Shown: positions 34,296 through 41,901 of the stretch, piece after piece
Numbering within the stretch: the first letter of the stretch is position 1
Layout: every line of letters begins with the position of its first letter
Assembly (NCBI GenBank): GCA_016218725.1
Contig: JACRDB010000139.1
Span: forward strand, 115,022 to 179,021
Direction: 5' to 3'
DNA from: Deltaproteobacteria bacterium
GTDB lineage: Bacteria > Myxococcota_A > Polyangia > Polyangiales > Ga0077539
Length of the DNA stretch: 64,000 nt
The notes under the pieces: generated by a model
The model's database searches: none
Told to the model about the DNA's origin: nothing
The model's input: the letters and a program-made list of their open reading frames with translations, nothing else
Program-made: the position numbers and the translations under genes

Positions 34296-34393
34296 TGTCT
34301 CGCTCCGTCATTGGTTGCTTGAGGCCGTCCGTCGGCCCCGGCGGCGGAGGAGTCAACACCGGGATGGCCCCGGGCGCAAGCGCCCTGAACCCA

Positions 34394-35167
34394 CTACCGA
34401 GGTACCTCGGTGAACGCCGTGCGGCACGGGGGTCCCGGGGCGAAGAGGTAGCGCTCCACCCGCTCCCTCCCGAGGGACAACACCGTGGAGGAGACCGTGC
34501 CATAGACCCCGGCGTGCACACAGAGCGCCTGGAGGGCCTTGAGCAGCATCCGCGGCATGAGGGCGCCCGCCGGGGGCTCCGGCAGGAGGCCGTCCTCGGG
34601 GGTGTGGTGGTCCCCGAGGAGGGCGCCCAGGCGGTGTTGGACGGCCTCCCAGGGGCCCTCCGGGAGCGCCCGGGCGAGGGCCTCGGCGCGGAGGGTCTTG
34701 GGCATGGTGGGAGCCCTGAGGCGGTCATTGGCCAGGACGTGCACCCCGTCCCCGAGGGGGTGCACCTGGAGTCCCTCGGGGCGCACATAGGCCACCCGGA
34801 GGGCGCTCAGGTCCCCGAAGACCAGGTTGAAGGGGTTGTAGTCCCGCGGGTCCAGGGCGCCCAGGAGGGCCTCGACGCGGGCTGTTTCATTCAGTCTCAG
34901 GGCCTCGGTGACCACCTCTCCGCGGGAGCGCCGGGAGGGGTCCGCGGGGCGGTACGTGCGCTGGTTGGTGAGCCCCACGAAGAAGCCCCGCTCGGTCACC
35001 CCGAGCCAGGTGCCTCCCTTTGCGCGGTCGCGGCCGCCCCAGGCGCGGGGAGAAGGGTGCAGGAGCGCCGGAGGGTCCCAGGCCCGGCTGCGGTACTCGT
35101 CCCGATTGGCGGCCACCAGGAGGGGGTGCCGGGGGTGCACCCCGCGGAGGATGGTGATCGTGCACAC
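34394..35167 (-). CDS. NRDE (TANGO2-like) family protein
   Basis: The product is 257 aa. GTG start followed directly by Cys-Thr-Ile, placing Cys at position 2 as in Ntn-hydrolase-like NRDE proteins. AANRDEYRSR gives the family its name, followed by WGGRDRAKGGTWLGVTERGFFVGLTNQR and GEVVTEALR. The second half (NPFNLVFGDL, VHVLANDRL, ALLGDHHTPEDG, SSTVLSL) matches throughout. The eukaryotic relative TANGO2 has been linked to Golgi organisation and haem handling; bacterial function is unsettled. It lies between two lipoprotein genes with no obvious operon link. Confidence 0.92.
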   Translation of the reverse strand: MCTITILRGVHPRHPLLVAANRDEYRSRAWDPPALLHPSPRAWGGRDRAKGGTWLGVTERGFFVGLTNQRTYRPADPSRRSRGEVVTEALRLNETARVEALLGALDPRDYNPFNLVFGDLSALRVAYVRPEGLQVHPLGDGVHVLANDRLRAPTMPKTLRAEALARALPEGPWEAVQHRLGALLGDHHTPEDGLLPEPPAGALMPRMLLKALQALCVHAGVYGTVSSTVLSLGRERVERYLFAPGPPCRTAFTEVPR

Positions 35168-35211
35168 CTTGCGGAGCGTGTGGTCTCCGGGGGCCTTCGG
35201 GAAGGGGGGGC

Positions 35212-36468
35212 CTACGCCGCCAGGGGGAGCGCGCGGCGCCGGGTCCAGGCGTCCCGGGCCGGGAGCCCGACGGCCTCCAGCGCGGGCACGATCACCTCGG
35301 TGACCGTGTCGAAGAAGAGCGCGCGGGCGTGGTCACCGCGGCAGAGGCCCAGGGCGCGGCCGGCCTCCGGGGGCCTGGCGTCCAGCGGGAGGTGGGCAAG
35401 CTCGTGGGTCTCCAGGTGCGCGAAGGCCACCCGGAGCCACAGCCCCAGCCGCGCGCGGGCGGCCTCGTCGAGGGTCGGGACCAGGTCCGTGACCAGCCTC
35501 CACCCGAAGCGGGCGTGGCCGACCTCGTCGGACCAGATGCCCGTGAGGAGCGCGCGCAGCTCCCCTTCGGGCATCTCCTCGCGCTCGGCGGCGATGAGGC
35601 TCACGGCCACCGTCTCGCTCATGCAACAGACGCTGAGCACGTTCCGGAGCACCGCCTCCAGGGGCTCCACGTCCGGGTGCAGCGGGAACGACGGCCGCGC
35701 CGTGCCCGGCGCCCTGGCCTCGCCCCCGAGGGCCGTCACCACCGCGCCGCAGAGCACCCCGTGGCGCCGCTCTTCTTCGCTGAAGCCCCGCACCTCGTCC
35801 ACGACGGAGCGCGCAAAGCCTGCCTGGGCCAGCGTTTCTGCGAGGGCCTCGAAGACCTCCGCGGACTCGTACTCGTTCACCATGCGCCCGCGCCAGGTGG
35901 CCACGGCCATCCTCCGGAGCGCCGGGAGCCGCGGCACCGACGGCGCCAGCCTCGCGGCCTCCTCCCGAAGGTCCAGCGGGAGTACGGGCCTGGAGGTCAC
36001 CCTCTCGCCCTCCAGGGACGGCGGCACCGGCGGGCCCCAGGGCGTGCACGTCAGGCTCCCCTGCCACTCGAGCGCGCGGCAGCAGGTGTTGCGCTGGGGC
36101 CACCCCTCGCCGAAGGTCCCCCGCGCGTTCTGGTCCAGCCAGGTGGCCACGGTCCGGCAGCAGCCCAGCACCTCCGAGGGCACCTCCCGGCCTCCGTCGG
36201 GGATGATGCTCGCGAGCTGCTCCCGGCAGCACCGCGCCTCCGCTTCGGTCGGGTGCTCCGGGTCCGCCGGGGCCGTGCACCGCGCCGAGGGCGCGGGCGG
36301 GCTCACCACGGGCTGCCCCGGAGGGATCGAGCCCGCGTCGGCGGTGGCGGGGCTCGCGGGGCTCTCCGGCGTGGGCGGCGCCACGGTGGTCGCGCAGCCC
36401 CAGAGGGACAGCGGCATCGCGAGACGGGCAGCGATCCTCAAGGCCTGACGGCGGGTCTCCGGGTCCAT
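35212..36468 (-). CDS. Ferritin-like diiron lipoprotein
   Basis: The product is 418 aa from ATG 36468, preceded by AGGAGGAGC. The signal peptide ends LSLWGC (lipobox), followed by a Pro/Ala linker. A Cys-rich segment (residues ~70-140: CCREQL, LGCCRTVATWL, TCCRAL) comes next. A four-helix ferritin-like domain carries complete diiron ligands: Glu199 (NEYES), Glu233-R-R-His236, Glu285 (SETVAV) and Glu315-V-G-His318. The metal set suggests an oxidase, hydroxylase or iron-storage function at the cell surface; the substrate is unknown. The leader has a hairpin and a palindrome, suggesting regulation. Confidence 0.8.
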   Translation of the reverse strand: MDPETRRQALRIAARLAMPLSLWGCATTVAPPTPESPASPATADAGSIPPGQPVVSPPAPSARCTAPADPEHPTEAEARCCREQLASIIPDGGREVPSEVLGCCRTVATWLDQNARGTFGEGWPQRNTCCRALEWQGSLTCTPWGPPVPPSLEGERVTSRPVLPLDLREEAARLAPSVPRLPALRRMAVATWRGRMVNEYESAEVFEALAETLAQAGFARSVVDEVRGFSEEERRHGVLCGAVVTALGGEARAPGTARPSFPLHPDVEPLEAVLRNVLSVCCMSETVAVSLIAAEREEMPEGELRALLTGIWSDEVGHARFGWRLVTDLVPTLDEAARARLGLWLRVAFAHLETHELAHLPLDARPPEAGRALGLCRGDHARALFFDTVTEVIVPALEAVGLPARDAWTRRRALPLAA

Positions 36469-36483
36469 GAAAGCTCCTCCTGG

Positions 36484-36525
36484 GGCGGCGCACAAACGCC
36501 GCCTCAAGGCACACTGTGCATCCTA
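36484..36525 (-). promoter_or_regulatory. Promoter -10, operator-like palindrome and leader hairpin of ferritin-like gene
   Basis: On the minus strand TAGGAT (36525-36520) is a good -10. It is immediately followed by the palindrome GCACA-x-TGTGC (36519-36509) at the expected start site. A perfect 7-bp stem (arms 36484-36490 and 36497-36503) then lies just before the ribosome binding site. This arrangement suggests control by a repressor and/or leader structure. No clear -35 was found. Confidence 0.45.
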
Positions 36526-36551
36526 CCATGCGACAAGGGAAGCAATCTTTT

Positions 36552-37163
36552 TCAGGTTGTATTGTATGGATGAAGCATATAATCGTACCAGTGCTCCCGG
36601 GCCTCGGGGGTGTCGAGGTCCGCGAGCACCCTGGGGTCTTCCACGGGCACCCTCCGGAGGCCGGGGCCTGGCGCCTGGAGCAAGGCACGCAACGTCGGGG
36701 GCTCACGCTCCGTGCGGTAGGGGTCGAGGACCTCGGCCCGGAGGAGCACCGGGTGGCCTCCGCGGCCCTGGAAGACGGGCACCGCGGCCAGGGCCTCGGG
36801 GTTTTCGAGGGCCGCGCAGAGCGCGCGGTGGACGCGCTTTGTGAGCGGGAGAGCGTCCACCGGGGTCACGCACACCAGGCCCTCCGGGGGCAGGGACTCC
36901 ACGGCGGCCTGGAGCGAGCCCGCGGGCCCGAGGGCCTCCGGGGCGTGGGAGACCACCACACGGACGCCCGAGGGGAGCGTCCCCAGGGCGGGGGCGACGC
37001 CGTCCCGGAGCACCAGGAGCACCTCCCGGGCGCCGCGGCGGCGCAGGGCCCGGGCGTGGAGGAGGGCCCAGGGGGCTCCCCGCGGGGTCCAACGGGCCAG
37101 GGCCTTGGGGCCACCGAGGCGAGTGCCCTGCCCGGCGGCGAGCACCACCGCCCGGAGGATCAC
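36552..37163 (-). CDS. MobA/MocA-like nucleotidyltransferase
   Basis: The product is 203 aa. GTG 37163 overlaps the xdhC stop (GTGA). The N-terminus has VVLAAGQGTRLGGPKALA, the nucleotide-binding signature of MobA/MocA/GlmU-type transferases, followed by VTPVDALPL (the metal-binding Asp) and GHPVLLRAEVLD. Next to xdhC and moa genes it most likely adds CMP or GMP to molybdopterin (MocA/MobA). The last 11 residues (YDYMLHPYNTT) are encoded by an unusually AT-rich stretch for this genome. Confidence 0.82.
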   Translation of the reverse strand: MILRAVVLAAGQGTRLGGPKALARWTPRGAPWALLHARALRRRGAREVLLVLRDGVAPALGTLPSGVRVVVSHAPEALGPAGSLQAAVESLPPEGLVCVTPVDALPLTKRVHRALCAALENPEALAAVPVFQGRGGHPVLLRAEVLDPYRTEREPPTLRALLQAPGPGLRRVPVEDPRVLADLDTPEAREHWYDYMLHPYNTT

Positions 37164-37981
37164 CCGGGGCTCCGGGCCAGGGTGGTCTCCCGGCGCCAGC
37201 GGACGAGCTCCGCGCCGATGGCCACGGCGATCTCCGCGGGGGTGCGGGCGAGGACGGGCACCCCGAGGGGGCACTGCACCCGCGCGCAGTCCTCCGGGGA
37301 GAAGCCTCGTGCTTCGAGCCTGGCGCGGGTGCGGGCGGCCTTGGCGCGGCTGCCGACGCAGCCCACAAAGGCGTAGCCCTCGCGCAGGGCCCACTCCACG
37401 GCGACCTGATCGAGCTGGTGGTCGTGGGTCATGACCAGGAGGGCGCCGCGGCGGGGCACCTCCGGCCCGAGGACCGCGGGGTCCCCCGGGACCACCCGAG
37501 CGCCGGGGAGCTCGGTGCTGTAGGCCTCGCGGGCGTCGCTCACGCACACCACGAACCCGAGGCCCCGGAGGACGGGCACCAGCGCCCGGGCCACGTGACC
37601 GGCGCCCACGAGGCCCACGGTGAACGCCGCCGGGAGCGGCTCCAGGAGCACCTCCACGCCGCCGCCGCAGCACATCCCGAGCTCGGGCCCGAGGCGGAAG
37701 GTCACGGTCCGGGGCTCGGCGTCGCCCTCGGCGGCGCGGGCCCGGGCGCGCTCCAGGTCCTTGAGCACGGCGCGCTCCAGGGCGCCGCCGCCGACGGTGC
37801 CTACACACAAGCCCTCGGCGGTCCAGAGGAGCTTCTGGCCAGGGGTCGCCGGGGCGCTCCCCTTGCGGGACAGCACCGTGGCCAGCGCTCCGGGGACGCC
37901 CCGGGCCACGGCCTCGGCGGCCCGTTGGAGGACCTCCGCGAGGTCCGCCGCGCGGGGTACCGGCAGGGCCTCGTCCTCCAA
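37160..37981 (-). CDS. xdhC: XdhC-family molybdenum cofactor insertion protein
   Basis: The product is 273 aa. TTG start at 37981, four bases after the moaA stop. The N-terminal XdhC/CoxI domain has GALATVLSRKGSAPATPGQKLL, VGTVGGGALE and CGGGVEVLLEP. The C-terminal Rossmann domain has VGLVGAGHVARALVPVL, THDHQLDQ and AFVGCVGSRAKAARTRARL. XdhC proteins hold sulfurated Moco and load it into xanthine dehydrogenase-type enzymes; none is encoded in this window. It sits between moaA and the mocA-like gene, with coupling to the latter. Confidence 0.92.
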   Translation of the reverse strand: MEDEALPVPRAADLAEVLQRAAEAVARGVPGALATVLSRKGSAPATPGQKLLWTAEGLCVGTVGGGALERAVLKDLERARARAAEGDAEPRTVTFRLGPELGMCCGGGVEVLLEPLPAAFTVGLVGAGHVARALVPVLRGLGFVVCVSDAREAYSTELPGARVVPGDPAVLGPEVPRRGALLVMTHDHQLDQVAVEWALREGYAFVGCVGSRAKAARTRARLEARGFSPEDCARVQCPLGVPVLARTPAEIAVAIGAELVRWRRETTLARSPG

Positions 37982-37984
37982 GGG

Positions 37985-39049
37985 TCAGCCCCCGGTGGCC
38001 CGCATGTTCACGGCCCGGGCGGTGTGCTCCGTGCAGCCCTTCCAGCGCCCGTCGGGCTTCAGGGCCCAGGCCTCTCGCAGGCGCTCACCCACCACCTCGG
38101 GGCCCGCCCCGGCCTTCAGGTCCTCGGCGACGCTCACGCCGTCATTGGTGGACAGGCACGGGCGCAGCACCCCGTCGCTGGTGGCCCGCAGCCGGTCGCA
38201 GCCGTCGCAGTAGGTGTCCGTGCTCCCGGAAATGAACCCCACCCTGGCCCCGGGCAGCACCCTGGAAGGGACATACCTTGCCGGACCCCGGTCGGGCTCC
38301 TGGGATGCATTCCCATCGCGCAAAAGGTGCGCGATGCTCCGGCGCGTCTCTGCCGCGGGGACCAGACGGTCCTTCCAGATTCTCCCACCTTCACCTACAC
38401 CCATGATCTCGATGAAGCGGGGGGTGATGCCCCGGGCCCAGGCCCAGCGCACGATGTCTTCTGGTTCGTGCTCATTGAGCCCGCGCAGGACCACGGTGTT
38501 GCTCTTGACCTCCTGGAAGCCCTGGGCGAGGGCGGCGTCCACGCCGCGGAGGACCTCTTCCAGGCGCCCGCCGCGGGTGATCCGGGCGAAGGTGCCAGCA
38601 TCGAGCGAATCGATGGATACATTGAGCCGGTGGAGCCCCGCGGCGCGCAAGGGGGCGGCCAGGTGCTCCAGGCGCGAGGCGTTGGTGGTGAGGGCCAGGT
38701 CCTCGACGCCCAGGTCCCGGAGCCTGGCGATGACGTCCACCAGGCCCTTGAAGAGCAGGGGCTCGCCGCCCGTAATGCGCACGCGGCGCACGCCCTGCGC
38801 GACCAGACCGCGCACAAGGATCTCCCATTGTGCGGGGTCCAGGCGGTCCTCGGCGGGGAGGTAGCCGTCCCGGAGGGAGGGGCGGCAGTAGACGCAGGCC
38901 ATGTCGCAGCGGTCGGTGAGGGACAGGCGGACCGAGCGTGGGGAGGCCCTCTCGACGAGGACGGGTCCTGGCAAGGTACGGGGTTGGGGGAGCACCGGGA
39001 GGCTGAACACCATCGCTCGCGGGAGTGTTGTGGTGCGCGTCGTTCGCAT
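37985..39049 (-). CDS. moaA: GTP 3',8-cyclase MoaA
   Basis: The product is 354 aa. The radical-SAM cluster motif CDMACVYC (Cys48, Cys52, Cys55) and RITGGEPLL are present. The C-terminal second cluster has Cys281, Cys284 and Cys298 (CDGCDRLR...LRPC), and the protein ends in the essential Gly-Gly dipeptide. It converts GTP to 3',8-cyclo-GTP, the first step of molybdopterin synthesis. ATG 39049 faces moaC across only 14 bp. moaA, xdhC and the mocA-like gene form one minus-strand operon. Confidence 0.97.
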   Translation of the reverse strand: MRTTRTTTLPRAMVFSLPVLPQPRTLPGPVLVERASPRSVRLSLTDRCDMACVYCRPSLRDGYLPAEDRLDPAQWEILVRGLVAQGVRRVRITGGEPLLFKGLVDVIARLRDLGVEDLALTTNASRLEHLAAPLRAAGLHRLNVSIDSLDAGTFARITRGGRLEEVLRGVDAALAQGFQEVKSNTVVLRGLNEHEPEDIVRWAWARGITPRFIEIMGVGEGGRIWKDRLVPAAETRRSIAHLLRDGNASQEPDRGPARYVPSRVLPGARVGFISGSTDTYCDGCDRLRATSDGVLRPCLSTNDGVSVAEDLKAGAGPEVVGERLREAWALKPDGRWKGCTEHTARAVNMRATGG

Positions 39050-39055
39050 TGTAAA
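39028..39055 (+). promoter_or_regulatory. Candidate moaC promoter inside the 5' end of moaA
   Basis: TTGTGG (39028-39033), 16 nt, TGTAAA (39050-39055), then eight bases to ATG 39064. With only 14 bp between the divergent moaA and moaC start codons, the promoters must overlap the opposite gene. Both transcripts are likely leaderless or nearly so. Confidence 0.4.
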
Positions 39056-39063
39056 CCCTGGTC

Positions 39064-39555
39064 ATGGGAGATTCGACGCAGGAATCGGACCACCCGACGC
39101 ACCTGACGGCCTCGGGTGAGGCGCACATGGTACCGGTCGGGTCCAAGGAAATGACAACGCGCAGGGCGGTGGCCCGGGCGAGGGTGACCATGAGGCCGGA
39201 GACCGTGGCGCGGCTGCGGGCCGGGGACGCCCCCAAGGGGGACGTGTCGGCGGTGACGCGGGTGGCGGCGATCATGGCGGCCAAGCGGACGCCGGAGCTG
39301 ATCCCGCTGTGCCACGCGGTGGCGCTGACGGGGGTGACGGTGGAGCTCCAATGGACGGCCACCGGGGCGACGCTCACGGCCACGGCGGAGGCCCGGGACC
39401 GCACCGGGGTGGAAATGGAAGCCATGGTGGCCGCGGGGGTCGGGGCCCTGACGCTCTACGACATGGCCAAGGGGATGGAGCGGGGCATCACCATCGAGGC
39501 GGTGGAGCTGGTGGAGAAGTCCGGCGGGCGCACGGGCCACTGGGTGCGGCCGTGA
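39064..39555 (+). CDS. moaC: Cyclic pyranopterin monophosphate synthase MoaC
   Basis: The product is 163 aa. Family landmarks: HMVPVGSKEMTTRRAVARARV, KGDVSAVTRVAAIMAAKRTPELIPLCHAV, DRTGVEMEAMVAAGVGALTLYDMAKGMERG and VELVEKSGGRTG. It acts directly after MoaA, converting 3',8-cyclo-GTP to cyclic pyranopterin monophosphate. Catalytic Lys residues in AAKRTPE and DMAKGM are present. Its stop overlaps the GTG of moaE (GTGA). Confidence 0.96.
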   Translation: MGDSTQESDHPTHLTASGEAHMVPVGSKEMTTRRAVARARVTMRPETVARLRAGDAPKGDVSAVTRVAAIMAAKRTPELIPLCHAVALTGVTVELQWTATGATLTATAEARDRTGVEMEAMVAAGVGALTLYDMAKGMERGITIEAVELVEKSGGRTGHWVRP

Positions 39556-40028
39556 CGTCGCAGGGGTACTTTCACATCCTTACGGAGCCGCTGAGCGTGG
39601 ACCGGGTGCTGGCGGCGGTGCAGCACCCCTCGGCGGGGGGCGTGGCGGTGTTCCTCGGGGTGGTGCGGGACCACAACGACGGGGTGGCCGTGACCCGGCT
39701 TGAGTACGAGGCCTACGGGAGCATGGCGCTGGCGGAGCTGCGTCGCATCGGGGAGGAGCTGGAGGCGTCGGAGCCCGGGGTGCGCGTGGCGGCGGAGCAC
39801 CGGGTGGGGTCCCTGGTGCCGGGGGACCTGGCGGTGGTGTGCGCGGCCAGCGCGGCGCACCGGGGGGAGGCCTTCGCGGTGTGCCGCAGGCTCATCGACG
39901 AGCTCAAGGCGAGGGTGCCGATCTGGAAGCGCGAGTGGGGCCCCGACGGGCCCTACTGGGTCGGCTGGCAGGACGCCCGCTGCGCCCACGACCACGGTCA
40001 CGGCGACGGGCACGGCCACGAGCATTGA
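39552..40028 (+). CDS. moaE: Molybdopterin synthase catalytic subunit MoaE
   Basis: The product is 158 aa. GTG 39552 overlaps the moaC stop. Typical segments: GGVAVFLGVVRDHNDG, LEYEAYGSMALAELRRI, EHRVGSLVPGDLAVVCAASAAHRGEAF and ARVPIWKREWGPDGPYWVGW with the catalytic Lys. An added His/Asp/Gly tail (HDHGHGDGHGHEH) could bind metal. The sulfur-carrier subunit MoaD, which MoaE needs, is not encoded next to it. No other reading of this gene seems likely. Confidence 0.95.
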   Translation: MTSQGYFHILTEPLSVDRVLAAVQHPSAGGVAVFLGVVRDHNDGVAVTRLEYEAYGSMALAELRRIGEELEASEPGVRVAAEHRVGSLVPGDLAVVCAASAAHRGEAFAVCRRLIDELKARVPIWKREWGPDGPYWVGWQDARCAHDHGHGDGHGHEH

Positions 40029-40218
40029 CGGCGGACGGGGCCGCGCTCCCCACGCGCCCGTGCGGTGGCGCGATGGGGCGCCATGGACGTCACAGTAGCC
40101 ACCCCTGTATCCGCTAGAAATCCCTGACATTGCCGTGCCTCCGCCGCGGCACGTCGGTTGCTTTGGAGGAGACGGTCACGCGGTGATCGTCAGCATAGGG
40201 GAGCGGAGCCCCGCAACA

Positions 40219-41883
40219 ATGCGACACCCATTCCATCCATGGGGCCCGTGCGCGGGCCTCGCCATGCTCGCGCCTGCGCTCGCCGCGGCGCAGCCCTCGC
40301 CCGAGGCGCCCACGCCGAGGGAGGGGACCGTCCTGCGCATCGACGGGTCTCAGCTCGTAGTGGACCTCGGGCACGCGCAGGGCGTGGAGACGGGCAGCAC
40401 CTTCACCCTTTACCGCCCGCTCACGGTGACGCACCCGGTGACCCGGAGGGTGCTCCGCGATCGCTTCCCCATCGGGCGTATCGTCCTGGATCACGCCGGG
40501 CAGACCCTCTCCGTCGCGCACGCCGAGGGCGCGTTCTCGCGGCCTCCGAGCGCCGGGGACGTGGTGGTCCCGGCGCGCGTGACGCCCTTCCGCCAGGAGC
40601 CGTCGGAGACGCCCGCGCCTGCGCCCGCGCCTCGTCCCGGGACCCCGCCGCAGGGCCCCGCCCCGCTGGTCGCGCCGCCCCCGACGGCGCCCGCCGCGCC
40701 AGAGGGTCCCCCCGAGGAGCGCGAGGCCACGGCGCTGTTCGTCTCCACGCTCGGCGCCGCCCCGGAGCAGCGGGTGCAGCGCTATGAGCGCTTCCTGCGC
40801 GAGCGTCCGGGGTCCCCCTACGCGCCCAGGATCGTCGCCGAGGTGAGCGCCCTGCGCGCGCTCCTCGTGGCCTCGCGCCGGGCGGCGGCGCAGGAGCCGG
40901 CCCGCTCGGCGCCGGACCTCCGGGTGCTGGAGGACCTCCCGACCTCGCTGCGCCCGGGGGACCCCGCGGTGGTGGTCGTCCAGTTTGCCCAGGAGAGCAG
41001 CATCCGGCACGGCGCCCTCTTCGTCCGGAGGCAGGGCCAGAGCAGCTACCAGTCGGTCGCCATGCGCTACGAAGGGGACGGCTACCTGCGCGCCGAGGTG
41101 CACCCCTCCTTCGTCACGCCGGGCACCTTCGAGTACTTCGTCGAGGCCACCCCCGAGGACGGGCGGGCGGTGGCCCTGCTCGGCAGCGCGGTGGCGCCGC
41201 GCCCCGTCGAGGTGCTCCCTCCGCCGGAGGCGCCTCCAGCTGTCGCGGGCCGCAGCCGCGTGGACCTGCGCAGCGAGTACGCCGACGTCGGGACCCGCAC
41301 CGTCGGCGGCACGCTCCGGGTCCAGCGCTTCATCACCGTGGAGGGGGACTTCCTCCAGCGCCTGTCGTCTCCGGTGCTCTACGGCTACCGCGTGGGCTTC
41401 GGCGTCTACGACGGCCAGGCGCTGCCGCTCGCGCTCGTCACGTCCACGGACCCGTCGGTGCACACCCGGGTGATCTACGGCTACCACGAGCTGGAGTTCG
41501 CGGCGTCGCCCTTCGTCCACCTGATCGCGCGGCTGCAGCTCGGGGTGTTCGGCACGGGCCTGGTGGTGGGCGCCCAGGCTCGCCTGCGCATCGGTTACGA
41601 GCGGCGCACCAACATCCTCCTGGGCGGTGACGTCTTCCACGAGGTCGGGCAGCGGGCCTTCTTCGCGTTCAACTTCGCGCCGACCCCGAAGGTCCCGATG
41701 ATGGCCCAGGGAGAGGTGTTCAACCAGTCCGTGGCCGCGGGGGACCCCATGTTCCGCTTCATCTTCCAGGCCGGGTACCGCCTCGCGGACTGGTGCACGC
41801 TGTCCCTCCGGGGCTCCTACCAGCTCCGGAACATCCAGAACGGAGGGTTCGGCCTTGGGCTCTCCACAACCTTCGACTGGTAG
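40219..41883 (+). CDS. Secreted protein with C-terminal outer-membrane barrel-like region
   Basis: The product is 554 aa. ATG 40219 gives a signal peptide (GPCAGLAMLAPALAAAQ); the frame extends upstream to 40135. Residues ~40-110 (GTVLRIDGSQLVVDLGHAQGVETGSTFTLYRP) look like a small beta domain, followed by a Pro-rich linker and helical region. An immunoglobulin-like stretch (VVVVQFAQESSIRHGALFVRR; TFEYFVEATPEDG) comes next. The last ~180 residues have amphipathic strands ending in LGLSTTFDW, a terminal aromatic typical of outer-membrane barrels. A TAGAAA at 40115-40120 in the 190 bp upstream may be a -10. It is followed after 18 bp by a related barrel gene. Confidence 0.65.
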   Translation: MRHPFHPWGPCAGLAMLAPALAAAQPSPEAPTPREGTVLRIDGSQLVVDLGHAQGVETGSTFTLYRPLTVTHPVTRRVLRDRFPIGRIVLDHAGQTLSVAHAEGAFSRPPSAGDVVVPARVTPFRQEPSETPAPAPAPRPGTPPQGPAPLVAPPPTAPAAPEGPPEEREATALFVSTLGAAPEQRVQRYERFLRERPGSPYAPRIVAEVSALRALLVASRRAAAQEPARSAPDLRVLEDLPTSLRPGDPAVVVVQFAQESSIRHGALFVRRQGQSSYQSVAMRYEGDGYLRAEVHPSFVTPGTFEYFVEATPEDGRAVALLGSAVAPRPVEVLPPPEAPPAVAGRSRVDLRSEYADVGTRTVGGTLRVQRFITVEGDFLQRLSSPVLYGYRVGFGVYDGQALPLALVTSTDPSVHTRVIYGYHELEFAASPFVHLIARLQLGVFGTGLVVGAQARLRIGYERRTNILLGGDVFHEVGQRAFFAFNFAPTPKVPMMAQGEVFNQSVAAGDPMFRFIFQAGYRLADWCTLSLRGSYQLRNIQNGGFGLGLSTTFDW

Positions 41884-41901
41884 CGCCTCGGAAGGACGCC
41901 C

